From Apteryx mantelli (lineage: Eukaryota > Chordata > Aves > Apterygiformes > Apterygidae): a stretch of DNA of 64,000 bases. Of the stretch, positions 23,911 to 64,000 are shown one piece after another. The DNA lies in assembly GCF_036417845.1 (NCBI RefSeq), contig NC_089978.1, forward strand, positions 161,383,962-161,447,961, read 5' to 3'. Every line of letters begins with the position of its first letter. Within the stretch, counting starts at the first letter, position 1. A program made the position numbers and the translations under genes. Under the pieces are notes generated by a model. The model did not search any database. It was not told where the DNA came from and saw only the letters and a list, made by a program, of their open reading frames with translations.

Positions 23911-25990
23911 TGAAAAGTCATTTATGCAAGCTGTTTCTTAAATATAATGGATGTTAAATGCCAGCGATAAATGACTGCACAAATGTTGTTGTGGCTCTTT
24001 CTTTTCCTGTAACTCTTTGGTTGCAGCTGAAGTGTAGAATGTAGCTTTAAGCCCATTGCACAAATTAAACAGCCTCTTGCTTAAATCTGACTCCTTGTAA
24101 GAAGACAAATTGTCTATTTGATCATAGCTACCACCATCAGGCATGATTAAATAGATTAGAGTCTTCGGACTGCAAAAGATTTGGAAAGGAGTATGAAAGG
24201 TCTACAAAATGGTGAGTGGCAATAAAGAAAGTGAAGAGCAAATAGCTGCTGTTTCTTTGGATGCAAGAACATCAAAGAAAGGTGGTAGGTTTAAAACAAA
24301 ATGTGTTGTTTCACAGCAATGTTTAGATAACCTGTGGAACACCTGCCCAAAATCTGAGACTATTAAAAGTTTTTAGACAAATATTAAAAAAAATCCAACA
24401 TTTTTAATTAAAAGGGATCAAACTTTTGAGTATTTTACCACTGTTGTTCCTCTCCTCATTAGAGATGGTAGCTATGCTAGTTTTGCAGTGAATATATCAC
24501 CATAATGCCACCCTTCAGCTTTTTTGTAGCTCAGTCTTGAAGTCATTATTCAGGCCTTTTGGACTGTGTATGAATTAAAAAAAAAAAAATTGCTAGGTGG
24601 TAGTCTCAGGGTGTATATACAACTCCCTAGCACCAAGCTCTAGAGGTGAGGGTAGGAATTGTTTGGAGAAAGGCTGAATACTTTAATAATAAAAAAAAAA
24701 GCTTAATAAAAGCAGCTGATGGCTGCAAATTGCTGCTCTTCTCATAGCATCATGGAGAGTAACTGTGTACAATCCAGTCAGTCCTGAAGTGCCAGATGTG
24801 TCTGGATCAAAGGTGGAGATGCACAGAATCTGATGCTTCTTGAAATGTGTTTAGTGTCCATAAAATAATGTCCATAAAATAATGACTGCTACTCAGTCAT
24901 GTCTGTTTTTGTTAATTGATTCATGTTTTGACCTTTTGTAGACCCTGATTTTTAACCCATGTGTGAACAGCTTATAGTAGCCCCAAGACCAAATCATACT
25001 AAAGAGGAATACCTGACAAGGACATAGTGCTGAACTTCCAAATTTGTAAAGCCAGAAAAAATTACTTTCAATTATCTTGGTTTTTGTGTGTTTTTTTTTC
25101 TTTTGTCAATCATGCAGTAGGAGCAAACATTTTGGAGTAAGCTCATAGTTGAAAGCTTGTGCTGCATAAAAGAGCTCTTAGGTCTTCTGTTGCTGAAAAT
25201 AACATCCTATCTTTATATATAACAAAAAAAGGGGGACAAAGACTTTATTTTTCTAAACCAAGTGCCTATTGCGGTTAGTTAAGAAACTCTTAATCCCCTG
25301 ACTCCCAATTTACTCTCTTTTTTCATTATGGAAGAAAACGGGATCTCTGGTCACGTGCTAACCACAGCTAACAGACCTGAGAGCAAGGCAGTGGGGTCAT
25401 CAGACTGAAACAGTATGTTCCCTAACCATGGCGAGTATAGTTGGTTTGATGGAAGACCTTGTAGAATTTTGTAGAATTACAACATTTTTAAAGAAACCGC
25501 TCCACGATGACTATTAATTTTAGACTTGACATTGAATGGAACATGAACCAACAGCTGGTTCAGACTGTTACTCTTCTTGTGCTTAAATGGAAGCTGAGCC
25601 TTCATTTCCAGGATGTGTGGAGCCCAGACCAAGTGTGGTGAGCTTTATTCATGTAGAATCTAAACCAGGTCTGAGTTTAAAAAAGAAAGAGGAAAAAAAA
25701 GCTTTCATTTTCTGCTTTTAAATGGTACTTGTGTCAAACAGATGGGAGAGTAACTATTCTATGCCTTCTACGTTTTGTGGCTAAGTATTGCATATGGCTG
25801 CTGAAATGCACCTCCTGCACACGCTCGAGTGTTTAAGCAGTGCTATAGATTTTCAGTTCCCCACACGGGTCACCTTAAAAACGTTGATTAGAAGCACGAG
25901 TTGGGGTGCGGGAGGCACAAAGTCTGTTTCTGGCTTTGCCTTGCATTTCTTTCGTGATCTCCGGGAAGACCATCGTGGCCCGTACAACTA
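23911..25990. other. Intergenic region between TCP11L2 and POLR3B
   Basis: About 2 kb of AT-rich sequence separates the end of TCP11L2 from the POLR3B CpG island, both genes pointing the same way. It contains A runs near 24577 and 24690 and no supported gene or RNA. Confidence 0.6.
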
Positions 25991-26255
25991 GCCAGTCCGT
26001 GACGGGGAGCCGGCGGCGAGGGGCTGCCGGCGCCCTGCCCTGCGGGGCGCCGGCCCCAAACGGCTGCTCCGTTACGCGTCGGCCGCCTGGGGGCGGGGCC
26101 ACGGCCAACGGCTCCGCCCGCCGGAGCCGCGCGCGCCCGGAACCTTGCCGCGCCGCGCCCGCTGCTGCGGGGAGGGACGCGTTTGGCTGCTGCACCGCCG
26201 CTCCCTCGCGGCGGGTGCCCGCTGGCTGCGCCGGGGCCTCTCCGCCGGGCTCGTC

Positions 26256-64000
<37,745 letters not shown>

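Overview
The window reads as a piece of vertebrate nuclear genome, most probably from a bird. The genes are split by GT-AG introns, three CpG islands mark promoters, and a degenerate CR1 LINE of the avian/reptilian kind is present. The introns are short: about half of POLR3B fits in 37 kb. I see no bacterial, viral or CRISPR content. Gene order CKAP4 - TCP11L2 - POLR3B matches what I know of human 12q23.3, so this is a conserved syntenic block. Gene names rest on remembered family sequences, not on a search.

Layout: (1) 1-930 holds exon 1 of CKAP4 on the minus strand inside a CpG island; the rest of that gene lies off the left edge. (2) 930-6000 is intergenic. (3) A large CpG island at about 6.1-7.7 kb carries the likely TCP11L2 promoter and untranslated first exon. 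Its nine coding exons run from 12.0 to 21.4 kb and join to a 512-residue protein, followed by an AT-rich 3' UTR with several poly(A) signals. (4) A third CpG island at about 26.0-26.4 kb starts POLR3B. Its first 15 coding exons (541 codons of a protein known to have about 1130) occupy 26.3-62.8 kb and the gene leaves the right edge. A truncated CR1 lies in intron 2, and a compound microsatellite in intron 9.

The three genes are housekeeping or broadly expressed types without a shared pathway: an ER membrane spacer/receptor, a TCP11-family protein, and the second-largest subunit of RNA polymerase III. Every exon junction listed was checked for frame and phase, and both reading frames stay open throughout.

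Points most worth a second look: a possible unrecognised two-exon secreted cysteine-rich peptide gene nested in POLR3B intron 9; a 78-nt stop-free, in-frame POLR3B intron 3; absence of the juxtamembrane cysteine (palmitoylation site in human) in CKAP4; several competing or weak splice sites; and non-B-DNA tracts in introns.
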